Source: Cyanobium sp. NIES-981
Lineage (GTDB): Bacteria > Cyanobacteriota > Cyanobacteriia > PCC-6307 > Cyanobiaceae
Length of the DNA: 64,000 nt
Assembly (NCBI RefSeq): GCF_900088535.1
Contig: NZ_LT578417.1
Coordinates: 2,170,001 to 2,234,000, forward strand
Direction of reading: 5' to 3'
Part shown: in pieces, positions 54,770 to 64,000 of the stretch
Position numbering within the stretch: the first letter of the stretch is position 1
How the letters are laid out: each line of letters begins with the position of its first letter
Notes under the pieces: generated by a model
What the model was told of the DNA's origin: nothing
Seen by the model: only the letters and a program-made list of their open reading frames with translations
Databases searched by the model: none
Made by a program: the position numbers and the translations under genes

Positions 54770-56023
54770 TCAGCCGGCCACTACCCGCACCTGGGCAGCG
54801 GCATGGTCGGCCCGGCTCCGGGCGGCGGCGAGATCGGCTCCCCGAGCCAGCGCCACCCCCATGCGGCGATGGGGCCGCGCATCCGGCTTGCCGAACAGCA
54901 GCACCTGGGTGTCGGGTTCACGCAGGGCCTCCGCCACCCCTTCGAAGCGCACGGATTCGAGCGCCTCCTCGGCCAGGATCACGCGGCTGGCGGCGGGGCC
55001 CACGCTGTGGATCCCTGGGATCGGCAGGTCCAGCACCGCGCGCAGATGCAGTTCGAACTCGCTGAGGTTCTGACCCACCAGCGTCACCAGACCCGTGTCG
55101 TGGGGGCGGGGGGAGAGTTCAGAGAACACCACCTCCAGGCTCGAGCCGTCGGCGGAGCCGCTGCCGCTTCCGTTGCCGCGGCGGCACAGAAAGAACTCGA
55201 CGCCGAACAGGCCGGCTCCCCCCAGGTTGTCGGTGACGGCGCGGGCGATGGCCTGGGCCTCGGCCAGTTCGGTCGCCCCCAGGTCGGCCGGTTGCCAGCT
55301 GCACTGGTAGTCGCCCCGCTCCTGGATGTGGCCGATGGGAGGACAGAAGAGGGTGGGGCCGTTCCACTGCTTCACCGTGAGCAGGGTGATCTCCAGCTCG
55401 AAGTGGAGGAACTCCTCCACGATGACCCGGCTGCCGGAGCCCCTGGCACCGGCCTGGGCCGCGGCCCAGGCCGCCCCGATCTGCTCCGGGCCCTGCACCA
55501 CGCTCTGCCCCTTGCCGGAGGAGCTCATCACCGGTTTCACCACCACCGGCCAGCCCAGCGCCGCAGCGGCGGCGGCCAGCTCCTCGGCACTCTCCGCATA
55601 GGCGAAGCGGGCCGTGCGCAGCCCCAGCTCGGTGGCGGCCAGGTCGCGGATCCGGTCCCGGTTCATCGTCACGGCCGTGGCCCGGGCCGTGGGAATCACG
55701 GTGATGCCCTCGCGCTCAAGCTCCGCCAGCGCGTCCACCGCCAGGGCCTCGATCTCGGGGATCACCAGATCGGGCCGGTGGGCGCGCACCACGGCCTTGA
55801 GGGCCTCCGAGTCCGTCATCGGCACCACCTCGGCCGCGTCGGCCACCTGCATGGCCGGCGCACCGGCGTAGCGATCCACGGCCACCACCCGGCAACCCAG
55901 GCGCTGGGCGGCCATCGCCACTTCCTTGCCGAGCTCGCCGCTGCCCAGCAACATCACGGTGCGGGGAAAGGAACGCTGCATCGAGCCGGGCATCGGCCTG
56001 CCGGAAGGGTGGGGCTCCGTCAT
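54770..56023 (-). CDS. purT: formate-dependent phosphoribosylglycinamide formyltransferase PurT
   Basis: Folate-independent third step of purine synthesis: formate plus ATP plus GAR to FGAR. 417 residues. ATP-grasp enzyme: VMLLGSGELGKEVA at 23-36, EIEALAVDALAELE, VVVKPVMSSSGKGQS (ATP Lys), RVIVEEFLHFELEITLL, GLFGVEFFL and FSELSPRPHDTGLVTL. A 10-residue Gly/Ser linker (RRGNGSGSGSADGSS) is inserted before VVFSELSP. Complements PurL/PurF encoded elsewhere in the window. Confidence 0.95.
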   Translation of the reverse strand: MTEPHPSGRPMPGSMQRSFPRTVMLLGSGELGKEVAMAAQRLGCRVVAVDRYAGAPAMQVADAAEVVPMTDSEALKAVVRAHRPDLVIPEIEALAVDALAELEREGITVIPTARATAVTMNRDRIRDLAATELGLRTARFAYAESAEELAAAAAALGWPVVVKPVMSSSGKGQSVVQGPEQIGAAWAAAQAGARGSGSRVIVEEFLHFELEITLLTVKQWNGPTLFCPPIGHIQERGDYQCSWQPADLGATELAEAQAIARAVTDNLGGAGLFGVEFFLCRRGNGSGSGSADGSSLEVVFSELSPRPHDTGLVTLVGQNLSEFELHLRAVLDLPIPGIHSVGPAASRVILAEEALESVRFEGVAEALREPDTQVLLFGKPDARPHRRMGVALARGADLAAARSRADHAAAQVRVVAG

Positions 56024-56108
56024 CCTCCCGTACGTCCGGCCGCCAGGGCTGCCGCACCCGAGCCAACCCCGCGCCTGCTAGAGAAGCGGTTTGCGTGGGC
56101 ACCCGGCC

Positions 56109-56270
56109 ATGGCCAGGCTGATCGGATTCCGCACCGCCGGTGATGCGGCCGATGGTCTGCTGTTCGGGTGGGACATCACCACCCTGCAGAACGGGGTGCT
56201 GGTGTACCTGGGGGTGTCGTCCCTGGCCTTTGTGGTGGTGTGGGTGGTGGGCTACCTGCGCAGCCGCTGA
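56109..56270 (+). CDS. very small membrane protein
   Basis: 53 residues. A polar start (MARLIGFRTAGDAADG), then FGWDITTLQNGV, then one strong helix at about 30-49 (LVYLGVSSLAFVVVWVVGYL) ending RSR, a normal positive-inside stop. Composition and the polar/hydrophobic design support a real gene. Divergent from purT by 85 bp. Not recognised; similar small one-helix proteins in cyanobacteria often belong to photosynthetic or respiratory complexes, but nothing here shows that. Confidence 0.65.
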   Translation: MARLIGFRTAGDAADGLLFGWDITTLQNGVLVYLGVSSLAFVVVWVVGYLRSR

Positions 56271-56311
56271 ACGCCCCCGGGTGATGCAGGCTGGGCCCGC
56301 TCACTCCTGGG

Positions 56312-56587
56312 TCACGGCGCCATGGGGTTCGTGGCGGCAGGCGGGTCCTCCCCGCTCCAGAGGGTGAGCTGCCGCACGGGCGTCTCCTCGCTGATGAACC
56401 CGTAGGCCTCGAACACGGCGGGATCGGGGTGGGTGATTCTCTGGCCTGCGGCCCGCAGTTCGAGCCGGAACCCTTCCTGGTCCATCTGGCGCATCAGGGC
56501 CGCGGCTTCCTCGAACCGCGCCGCCATCGCCGCCAGGCTGGAGCAGTCGGCGGTGAGGCCGGTTTCCTTCCAGGTGAAGTAGGCCAT
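56312..56587 (-). CDS. small protein of unknown function
   Basis: 91 residues, ATG 56587 (a longer frame upstream is mraY-strand shadow). MAYFTWKETGLTADCSSLAAMAARFEEAAALMRQMDQEGFRLELR reads as a short strand, a helix and a second strand (described here as two segments), with ITHPDPAVFEAYGFISEETPVRQLTLW after it. The style is that of a compact soluble protein, probably conserved in picocyanobacteria. The Pro/Ala tail is variable. Downstream of mraY on the same strand by 41 bp. Confidence 0.72.
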   Translation of the reverse strand: MAYFTWKETGLTADCSSLAAMAARFEEAAALMRQMDQEGFRLELRAAGQRITHPDPAVFEAYGFISEETPVRQLTLWSGEDPPAATNPMAP

Positions 56588-56628
56588 GGGGAGAAAGCAC
56601 CGATGCGGGAGCGGGGCCGGGTGGGTGA

Positions 56629-57741
56629 TCAGGGCAGCAGCAGCAGCCCCGCCACCACCAGTAGCAGGCTCGCGCCCCAGAAACGGATCACCACCTGCTC
56701 CTCGCCGAGGCCGCCCAGCTCGAAGTGATGGTGCAGCGGGGCCATCCGGAACAGGCGGCGGCCCTGGCCGTCCTCTCCCTTCGTGGCCTTGAACACCCAC
56801 ACCTGCGCGATCACCGAGAGCGATTCCGCCACAAACACCCCCCCCATCAGCAGCAGGGGCCAGAGGCTGTTCGAGAGCAGGGCCACGGCGGTGAGGGCGG
56901 CCCCCATGGCCAGGGAGCCGGTATCCCCCATGAACAGCCGTGCCGGGTGGCGGTTGTGGGCCAGGAACCCCAGCCAGCAGCCGGCCATGGCCACGCAGAA
57001 GCCGGCCAGGGCCGGATCGCCCCCATGGCCGCGCAGCATCAGCTGCAGCCCCAGGCCTGTGAACACCACGGCACCGCAGCCGGCGGCCAGCCCATCGAGG
57101 CCATCGGTGAGGTTGGTGGCATTGCTCTCCGCCAGGAAGACGAACAGTCCCAGGGGCCAGATCGCCAGCCCGAGCGGCAGCATCCAGCCGAGCGGCAGGG
57201 CCACGCTGCCGGCCTCGCCGCTGCCCAGCCACTGGCCCTGGTGGGCCCAGGCCAGGAACAGCACGGCCGCGAGCGCCTGCAGCAGCAACTTGCCCCGGGG
57301 TGTGAGGCCGGTGTTGGTGCGGCGCGTGAGGCTGCGCCAGTCATCGATGGCGCCGATCGCCATGTAGGCGAGGGTGATGGCCGCCACCGCCAGCAGCCGC
57401 GGATCCGAAGGGCTGATCAGTCCCCCCAGGATCACCCCCACCGGCACCACCAGCAGCCCCCCCATCGTCGGTGTGCCGCCCTTGCTCAGGTGTGTCTGGG
57501 GTCCGTCCTCCCGGATCACCTGGCCCAGCTTCAGCTGCCGCAGCCGGGGCACTCCCCATCCCGTCACCAGGGCCGCGATCAGGGCTGATGCCACCAGCGG
57601 CAGGGTGAGCATGGAGTTGGCCACGAAGCGGTCACTGGCCGCGCAGGCCGCCACCAGCACAGCGCCCAGCAACAGCGCCGCCAGGCGGCTGTTGCTGGGC
57701 CAGAGGCGTCGGGGGGAGGCTGTGGGAGAGGTGGGAGTCAA
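56629..57741 (-). CDS. mraY: phospho-N-acetylmuramoyl-pentapeptide-transferase MraY
   Basis: Makes lipid I from UDP-MurNAc-pentapeptide and undecaprenyl phosphate. 370 residues, about ten transmembrane helices. Motifs: [15 protein letters not shown] with the metal-site Asp pair, [23 protein letters not shown], and [11 protein letters not shown]. Start is a TTG at 57741. It is apart from the murB-murC pair, as usual in cyanobacteria. Confidence 0.95.
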   Translation of the reverse strand: MTPTSPTASPRRLWPSNSRLAALLLGAVLVAACAASDRFVANSMLTLPLVASALIAALVTGWGVPRLRQLKLGQVIREDGPQTHLSKGGTPTMGGLLVVPVGVILGGLISPSDPRLLAVAAITLAYMAIGAIDDWRSLTRRTNTGLTPRGKLLLQALAAVLFLAWAHQGQWLGSGEAGSVALPLGWMLPLGLAIWPLGLFVFLAESNATNLTDGLDGLAAGCGAVVFTGLGLQLMLRGHGGDPALAGFCVAMAGCWLGFLAHNRHPARLFMGDTGSLAMGAALTAVALLSNSLWPLLLMGGVFVAESLSVIAQVWVFKATKGEDGQGRRLFRMAPLHHHFELGGLGEEQVVIRFWGASLLLVVAGLLLLP

Positions 57742-57788
57742 CGGGGCAGGGCGGCACCGTGGCCCAGTTTCCCTGACGCCTCAGCCAC

Positions 57789-57809
57789 GCCGCGCCACCA
57801 GGGCGCGGC
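57789..57809 (-). terminator. GC-rich hairpin between DUF3134 gene and mraY
   Basis: Perfect 8-bp stem GCCGCGCC / GGCGCGGC (57789-57796, 57802-57809) with a 5-nt loop, 15 bases after the DUF3134 stop on the minus strand. No T-run, so it may be a processing or pausing hairpin between the two genes. Confidence 0.35.
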
Positions 57810-57823
57810 GCCGTGGCCGCGGC

Positions 57824-58099
57824 TCAGTCTTCCCAGGCCTCGTCCTGCTGCTCATCGGCCTGGTTGTAGTCCTCCTTCTCGCCCATGAGCGCCGAGAGCT
57901 CCTCCTCTTCCACCGTGCTCACCTCGGTGGAGGCGGTTTCCTCGTCGGCCACCAGGCGCCCGCTGGATTCCAGCCAGCTGAGCAGGTCGGGCTCATCCCG
58001 CAGGGGGAGCACCGGTGCCGGCTCCTGGCGCCCGTAGCGGGTGAGGGAGGGGTTGATGCTGTCGAGTCGGCTGATGCCAGTGGGGGAGAGTGTGCTCAT
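57824..58099 (-). CDS. DUF3134 family protein
   Basis: 91 residues from ATG 58099; the longer upstream frame is low-complexity. ISRLDSINPSLTRYGRQEPAPVLPL and the core PDLLSWLESSGRLVADEE match the cyanobacterial DUF3134 pattern (SLLDWLESTGRL). The C-terminal 40 residues are strongly acidic (EEEELSALMGEKEDYNQADEQQDEAWED region). Cytoplasmic, no catalytic motif; role unknown. The 211-bp divergent gap to the next gene holds nothing I recognise. Confidence 0.85.
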   Translation of the reverse strand: MSTLSPTGISRLDSINPSLTRYGRQEPAPVLPLRDEPDLLSWLESSGRLVADEETASTEVSTVEEEELSALMGEKEDYNQADEQQDEAWED

Positions 58100-58325
58100 A
58101 CGATCCGACGTCCGGGGGGCTGGGCTGGCGATGGAGGCAGGTCTGCTGTCAGGGGTCCGGCTCCAGGCCCCGCGGGAACGGCGATTCCGGGAAGTGCGGC
58201 CCGGAGCTGCGGCGCCCGGCACCGCGCTCAGCCGTGCTGAGCTGTGGGGCGGAGGCGCGGAGACCGTGATCAAACGACAGTCCAATCTGGGATCTTAGCG
58301 TCCCCTGCGCGTGAGCCACCTTCCC

Positions 58326-58589
58326 ATGGCCGGTCCTGCCGCCTTTTCCGCCGAAGCCCGCTCGGTGTTGCGGCTCTGGGCCCTGGCCCTGGCCCTCAGT
58401 GCCGCCCTTGTGGCCGCCGGTGATCGCTGGCCCCAGCCCCTGAGGCCCGACCCGGGCGCGGTGGTGGCCCTGGTGCTGGGAGTGCCCGTGCTGATGGCCC
58501 TGCTCGTGCTGCTGCGCTGGCCTCTGCCGCAGCCGCGAGCGGCCCCGCCGGGAGGTCCGGCGGGCCACAGGGGAGAATCGAGCGACTGA
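58326..58589 (+). CDS. small two-helix membrane protein upstream of argG
   Basis: 87 residues from ATG 58326 (GTG 58311 would add five). Two hydrophobic helices: about 13-30 (LRLWALALALSAALVAAG) and 45-63 (GAVVALVLGVPVLMALLVLL), with a short Pro/Asp loop and a Pro/Gly-rich tail. It ends 18 bp before argG on the same strand and may be co-transcribed. Unknown function; composition favours a real membrane protein over a shadow frame. Confidence 0.6.
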   Translation: MAGPAAFSAEARSVLRLWALALALSAALVAAGDRWPQPLRPDPGAVVALVLGVPVLMALLVLLRWPLPQPRAAPPGGPAGHRGESSD

Positions 58590-58607
58590 GCGCATGGAGA
58601 CCAGGCG

Positions 58608-59816
58608 ATGGGCCGGGCCAAGAAGGCTGTGCTGGCGTACTCCGGTGGGGTGGACACGAGCGTCTGCATTCCCTATCTGATGAACGAGTGGGGCGTGGAG
58701 GAGGTGATCACCTTCGCCGCCGACCTCGGCCAGGGTGACGAGCTCGAGCCCATCCGCCGCAAGGCCCTGGATGCCGGTGCTTCCCAGTCGCTGGTGGGGG
58801 ATCTGATCGAGCCCTTCATCACGGAGTTCGCCTTCCCCGCCATCCGCGCCAACGCGCTCTACGAGGGGCGTTACCCCCTCTCCACGGCCCTGGCGCGCCC
58901 TCTGATCGCCCGGCGCCTGGTGGAGATCGCCCGCGAGGTGGGGGCGGATGCCGTGGCCCATGGCTGCACGGGCAAGGGGAACGACCAGGTGCGCTTCGAT
59001 GTGGCCATCGGCGCCCTCGCGCCCGACCTCAAGGTGCTCACCCCCGCCCGGGAGTGGGGCATGAGCCGCGAGGAGACGATCGCCTACGGCGAGCGCTGCG
59101 GCATTCCTTCCCCGGTGAGCAAGGGCTCGCCCTATTCGATCGATCTCAACCTGCTGGGCCGCTCGATCGAGGCCGGCCCCCTGGAAGATCCGTCGGTGGA
59201 GCCGCCCGAGGAGGTCTACGCCATGACCCGCTCGGTGCAGGACGCCCCGGAGGAGCCGCAGACCATCACCATCGACTTCGAGCAGGGCAACCCCGTGGCC
59301 ATCGATGGCGAGTCGCTCGATCCCGTGAGTCTGATCCGCCGGGCCAATGCGCTGGCGGGGCTGCATGGCTTCGGCCGGCTGGACATGATCGAGAACCGGG
59401 TGGTGGGGATCAAGAGCCGGGAGATCTATGAGACCCCCGGGCTGCTGCTGCTGATCCGCGCCCACCAGGAACTGGAGAGCCTCACCCTGGCCGCCGACGT
59501 GGTGCGCACCAAGCGCCAGCTCGAGCAGCAGTGGGCCGATCTGGTCTACCAGGGGCTGTGGTTCGGCCCCCTGAAGGACGCCCTGGACGGCTTCTTCGAC
59601 CGTACCCAGCGCACGGTGAACGGCTCGGTGCGGCTGCGGCTGCACAAGGGAAACGCCACGGTGGTGGGGCGCCAGAGTGCCGCCAACAGCCTCTACGTGC
59701 CGGACATGGCCACCTACGGTTCGGATGATCGGTTCGATCACCGGGCCGCCGAGGGTTTCATCTACGTGTGGGGCCTGCCCACGCGTCTCTGGGCAGCGAG
59801 CCACCGGAGCGGCTGA
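58608..59816 (+). CDS. argG: argininosuccinate synthase
   Basis: ATP-dependent condensation of citrulline and aspartate. 402 residues. [10 protein letters not shown] at 10-19 is the PP-loop, [13 protein letters not shown] the citrulline/aspartate site, and [20 protein letters not shown] plus [22 protein letters not shown] are conserved blocks (both cited for location). Normal length and start. argH for the next step is near 22-23.5 kb. Confidence 0.96.
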   Translation: MGRAKKAVLAYSGGVDTSVCIPYLMNEWGVEEVITFAADLGQGDELEPIRRKALDAGASQSLVGDLIEPFITEFAFPAIRANALYEGRYPLSTALARPLIARRLVEIAREVGADAVAHGCTGKGNDQVRFDVAIGALAPDLKVLTPAREWGMSREETIAYGERCGIPSPVSKGSPYSIDLNLLGRSIEAGPLEDPSVEPPEEVYAMTRSVQDAPEEPQTITIDFEQGNPVAIDGESLDPVSLIRRANALAGLHGFGRLDMIENRVVGIKSREIYETPGLLLLIRAHQELESLTLAADVVRTKRQLEQQWADLVYQGLWFGPLKDALDGFFDRTQRTVNGSVRLRLHKGNATVVGRQSAANSLYVPDMATYGSDDRFDHRAAEGFIYVWGLPTRLWAASHRSG

Positions 59817-59843
59817 TCGGCGTGCCCATGGGCCCGGCGGGGC

Positions 59844-60230
59844 TCAGGCCGGTCGGCGACCCTCGAGGCCGAAGGCGTGGCGCAGGGCCTGGCCCAGGGA
59901 GGGGCGCCCGGCACGGCCGGGCAGGCGGTGGGGCTCGAGCGCTTCAGGCGCACTGCCCTGCAGTTGAAGCACCTGCTGGCGGAGCTTGCCGTTCTGCTCA
60001 AGCAACCGTTGGCGTTGGGTGAGGATGGGGGCCATCCGCTCCTCGAACTTCCGCTCGAAGATCTCGGGCAGCGTGTCCAGCAGGCTGCGCAGATCCTCCA
60101 GCTCCCGGTGGGCGGCCCTGAGCTCCTGCAGCACCGCGAGCCGTCGTGCTGCAGGCGGATCGCGATCCACCGGCCCCGGCTGCACCGGGTGGTGGCCGCT
60201 GAGCGGGTCGGTGCCAGGACGCTGGAACAT
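59844..60230 (-). CDS. coiled-coil protein of unknown function downstream of rpsF
   Basis: 128 residues. Pro/Arg-rich N-terminus to about 27, then a long amphipathic coiled coil at about 28-95 (LQELRAAHRELEDLRSLLDTLP, EIFERKFEERMAPILTQRQRLLEQNGKLRQQVLQL as two segments), then a Pro/Gly tail with LGQALRHAFGLEG. Looks like a dimerising structural or adaptor protein. It follows rpsF by 89 bp containing a strong GC hairpin. Confidence 0.72.
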   Translation of the reverse strand: MFQRPGTDPLSGHHPVQPGPVDRDPPAARRLAVLQELRAAHRELEDLRSLLDTLPEIFERKFEERMAPILTQRQRLLEQNGKLRQQVLQLQGSAPEALEPHRLPGRAGRPSLGQALRHAFGLEGRRPA

Positions 60231-60268
60231 CGGGCGAACCTACGCTGCCTGGCCCCGGTTGACAAGGT

Positions 60269-60306
60269 GCGCCCCCGGGGCTCCAGCGAGGAACCCCTGG
60301 GGGCGC
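60269..60306 (-). terminator. long GC hairpin downstream of rpsF
   Basis: Inverted repeat of about 12 bp (GCGCCCCCGGGG at 60269-60280 and CCCCTGGGGGCGC at 60294-60306, with one bulged base), 13-nt loop, 13 bases after the rpsF stop on the minus strand. It is the longest stem seen outside genes but has no T-run, so it may stop, pause or stabilise the rpsF transcript. Confidence 0.5.
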
Positions 60307-60319
60307 CGGGACGGCAGGC

Positions 60320-60679
60320 TCAGACCGTGGCGGGCTGGGGAGCGGCGTCGCTCGTGCTGCCGACAGCGGCGCGGGGGGCCGGCATCGGGCCGTCCTGCTT
60401 GACCGTGAGGTAGCGGATCACGTCCTCGGAGAGACGCATGGCGCGCTCCAGAGGTGCCACCTGCTGGCCGTCGCCGTTGTGGTTGAGCTGCACGTAGATC
60501 CCCTCCCGATGCTTGTCGATCGAGTAGGCCAGCCGCCGCTTGCCGCGCATCTGGCAGTCGAGCACCTCGCCACCGGATTCGGTCACCAGATCGCGGTACT
60601 TGGTGATGTGGCTCTCAACCTCCTCCTCCGGAATGTCCGGACGAAGGATGTACATCGTTTCGTAGTAAGGCTGCGTCAT
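60320..60679 (-). CDS. rpsF: 30S ribosomal protein S6
   Basis: 119 residues. [16 protein letters not shown] is the S6 N-terminus; [18 protein letters not shown] and [17 protein letters not shown] are conserved. The C-terminus adds an Ala/Pro-rich tail of about 22 residues. Binds the central 16S rRNA domain with S18; the usual rpsR/ssb neighbours are absent, as in cyanobacteria. The 140-bp upstream gap shows no clear promoter. Confidence 0.96.
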   Translation of the reverse strand: MTQPYYETMYILRPDIPEEEVESHITKYRDLVTESGGEVLDCQMRGKRRLAYSIDKHREGIYVQLNHNGDGQQVAPLERAMRLSEDVIRYLTVKQDGPMPAPRAAVGSTSDAAPQPATV

Positions 60680-60819
60680 GGAGTCGCCTGTCGAAGAGGC
60701 CCGCAGGGGCGTGGAAAGGGCGGTTGCCGATGGTCCGGGCCTCTGCCTGGCCCATCAGCGACGGATCGCCCAACCTATCGCAGCGACGCAGCCGCTCAGC
60801 CCGGCGCTCCTCCGGGCAC

Positions 60820-61287
60820 TCAGTAGAGCTGCATCCGCACGGCGTCGGACACGGCCGGCAGGTCGGCCTCCTCGCCCCGCAGGCTCTGCACCATGCCGAA
60901 CACCACCAGCACCATCGCCCCCAGGAACACGGTGTTGCTGAGGGTGCGCAGAGCGAAGCCCCCTCCCATCGGGGCCAGCAGCACGGTGAACACCAGGGAC
61001 ACCAGCACCAGCAGGATGTCGATCAGGATCGCCTGCAGCACGCTGAAGCGGATCAGGTAGGGCACCCGGGGGTTGCGCACCACCGCCAGGAACAGCACCA
61101 GGAAGAGCAGGAACCCCCCGAACGGCACGGCCTGCTGCAGCAGGGCCACCGGCAGGGCCGGCAGGGTGAGCCACTGCAGCACCGGGAAGAGGCCGAACAA
61201 CCCCCGGCCGAAGCCCACCGCATCGGCCCAGGGCAGGAGGTAGGCCAGGGCTGCCAGCAGTCGATGCCAGAGCGGGGCGCCTTGCAT
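60820..61287 (-). CDS. Tic20-family membrane protein
   Basis: 155 residues from ATG 61287. Four hydrophobic helices with a Leu/Val/Phe-rich core: about 8-24, 49-70, 78-101 and 113-132, in the Tic20 pattern (LAYLLPWADAVGFG, RNPRVPYLIRFSVLQAILIDILLVL). Plastid Tic20 is part of protein import; the cyanobacterial homologue is probably a thylakoid or plasma-membrane protein with an unsettled role. 28 bp after aroE. Confidence 0.85.
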   Translation of the reverse strand: MQGAPLWHRLLAALAYLLPWADAVGFGRGLFGLFPVLQWLTLPALPVALLQQAVPFGGFLLFLVLFLAVVRNPRVPYLIRFSVLQAILIDILLVLVSLVFTVLLAPMGGGFALRTLSNTVFLGAMVLVVFGMVQSLRGEEADLPAVSDAVRMQLY

Positions 61288-61315
61288 GGCAGGGGTGACG
61301 TCTTGGCCCTGCAGG

Positions 61316-62203
61316 CTAGGCAGCCGCCAGCTGCCGCTCGGCCGCCGCCCGCATCGCCTCCACGGGCACGTCTGTGATTCCGCTCCAGAGCCGCAGGGCG
61401 GCGGCGCCCTGCTGCACCAGCATCTCGAGCCCGTCGATCGTGCGGCAGCCCCGGGGCTCCGCCGCCCGCAGCAGCCGGCTGGGCCGCGGGGTGTAGATGA
61501 GGTCGTACACCCAGCACTCCTGCGGCAGAGCGGCGAGGTCGGGGGCGTCCAGCGGGCAGGCGCGGGCCGCACCGGGGTCGGCGGGGGAGGCCATCCCCAC
61601 GGGCGTGGTGTTCACCAGCAGCTGGCACGCGGGCAGCAGCTCGCCCAGCCGCTCCCAGGGATGGGTGCAGAGCTGGGGGGCCCAGGCCCGGCAGCCGCCC
61701 ACGAAGCGCTCCAGGCTGGCGGGCTGCCGGCCCACCACCGCGATCGCCCCGCAGCCCAGGTCCACCAGGCCCGCCACCACGGCCCTGGCGCTGCCTCCGC
61801 AACCCAGCACCACCGCCCGGCTGCCCTGCCAGGCATGGCCGTCCTGCCGCAGGGGCGCCAGGAAGCCCTCCACGTCGGTGTTGGTGCCGAGCCATCCCCC
61901 GGCCTGCCGCCGCACCAGCGTGTTCACGGCCCCCACCCGGGCGGCGAGGGGAGAGAGGTCAGCGCAGAGCGTCGCCACCGCCTGCTTGTGCGGCAGGGTC
62001 ACATTGAGGCCGCGGCAGTCGAGGGCCTCCAGGGCCCGCACCACGGCGGCCAGCTCAGCGGCAGGGGTGGGCAGGGCCAGGTAGATCCAGTCGAGCCCGA
62101 GGGCAGCCAGGGCGGCGTTGTGCATGGCCGGCGACAGCGAGTGCCGCACCGGATCCCCCAGCACTCCCAGCAGGGCCGTGGACGCGGAGATCGGCAGGGC
62201 CAT
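61316..62203 (-). CDS. aroE: shikimate dehydrogenase
   Basis: NADPH reduction of 3-dehydroshikimate in aromatic amino acid synthesis. 295 residues from ATG 62203. [21 protein letters not shown] at 11-31, [11 protein letters not shown] with the catalytic Lys, [22 protein letters not shown] (NADP loop) and NTTPVGM are all present. Divergent from dnaK over 127 bp. Confidence 0.95.
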   Translation of the reverse strand: MALPISASTALLGVLGDPVRHSLSPAMHNAALAALGLDWIYLALPTPAAELAAVVRALEALDCRGLNVTLPHKQAVATLCADLSPLAARVGAVNTLVRRQAGGWLGTNTDVEGFLAPLRQDGHAWQGSRAVVLGCGGSARAVVAGLVDLGCGAIAVVGRQPASLERFVGGCRAWAPQLCTHPWERLGELLPACQLLVNTTPVGMASPADPGAARACPLDAPDLAALPQECWVYDLIYTPRPSRLLRAAEPRGCRTIDGLEMLVQQGAAALRLWSGITDVPVEAMRAAAERQLAAA

Positions 62204-62314
62204 CGCGGGCGGGGCGGCGGGACAGCCCCGGAACCGTAACCGCCTGTTCGGGAACCACCCCTCGCCTGGCCCCGTCCCCGCTGATGAAGATGCAGAGACG
62301 CAACTCGAACCACT

Positions 62315-62322
62315 GAGGAGGT
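62315..62322 (+). promoter_or_regulatory. strong Shine-Dalgarno for dnaK
   Basis: GAGGAGGT ends 8 bases before the dnaK ATG at 62331, the best ribosome-binding site in the window and in line with high dnaK expression. No CIRCE repeat is present upstream. Confidence 0.85.
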
Positions 62323-62330
62323 GGGAACCC

Positions 62331-64000
<1,670 letters not shown>

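Noticed and set aside
62296-62316. tRNA-like TTCGA motif (CACTGG-type arm) just upstream of dnaK
   Set aside because: No cloverleaf can be formed and the flanking arms do not pair.
62204-62330. Heat-shock CIRCE or other operator upstream of dnaK
   Set aside because: No TTAGCACTC-N9-GAGTGCTAA-like inverted repeat; only short CGGAACC/GGGAACC repeats are present.

Overview
The window is very GC-rich, gene-dense core chromosome from a unicellular cyanobacterium, most likely a freshwater or brackish Cyanobium / Synechococcus-type picocyanobacterium. The evidence is the gene content (Calvin-cycle gap2, a thylakoid-lumen cyclophilin, DUF3134, a Tic20 homologue, an HpsJ-like protein) and, above all, gene order. 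The run dnaN - PRC-barrel protein - purL - purF - gyrA/parC paralogue - TPR protein - queG - HpsJ-like - DUF502 - nusB - ftsY - RsbU-type phosphatase - argH - RNA-binding protein - dus - grpE - dnaJ - tusA-like - rsgA - ybaB - murB - murC - gap2 - thiL - cyclophilin - efp - accB - pdxA is, from memory, the start of the numbered map in Prochlorococcus and marine Synechococcus genomes. Assignments rest on motif and family recognition by eye; no searches were run.

Layout. 1-1.9 kb: a truncated SNF2-type helicase divergent from an HNH nuclease. 1.8-7.5 kb: metabolic genes (SDR protein, pdxA, accB, efp, lumenal PPIase, thiL) with two small opposing membrane/secreted ORFs. 7.5-11.5 kb: gap2 divergent from murC-murB, then ybaB. 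11.5-14.7 kb: chaperone operon grpE-dnaJ-tusA-rsgA. 14.8-19 kb: type IV pilus motor genes pilB-pilT-pilC. 19-28.7 kb: flavoprotein, dusA, glycine-rich RNA-binding protein, argH, RsbU-type phosphatase, ftsY, nusB, DUF502, HpsJ-like. 28.7-39.4 kb: queG, TPR protein, gyrA paralogue, then purF, purL, PRC-barrel protein and dnaN on the minus strand. 39.4-39.8 kb: the only gene-free stretch over 300 bases. It carries clustered repeats one mismatch from the cyanobacterial DnaA box and is a candidate replication origin. 39.8-51.5 kb: thrC, DUF1400 protein, UbiB-type kinase, recN, SDR, glycine-zipper and rhodanese-type proteins, an unknown protein, uvrA. 51.6-64 kb: alpha/beta hydrolase, LCP protein, purT, mraY, DUF3134, argG, rpsF, Tic20-like, aroE, and dnaK running off the end.

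The genes are mostly housekeeping: purine synthesis (purF, purL, purT), arginine (argG, argH), peptidoglycan (murB, murC, mraY, LCP), protein folding and targeting (dnaK, dnaJ, grpE, ftsY, PPIase), DNA replication and repair (dnaN, recN, uvrA, gyrA paralogue, SNF2/HNH) and pilus dynamics. I saw no tRNA, rRNA, insertion sequence, prophage, CRISPR array or defence island. I found no clear undescribed multi-gene system. The best leads are the candidate origin, the HARP-like SNF2 helicase next to an HNH nuclease, the gyrase-A paralogue without a GyrA box, the zinc-ribbon tail on PilB, and several unrecognised small proteins.
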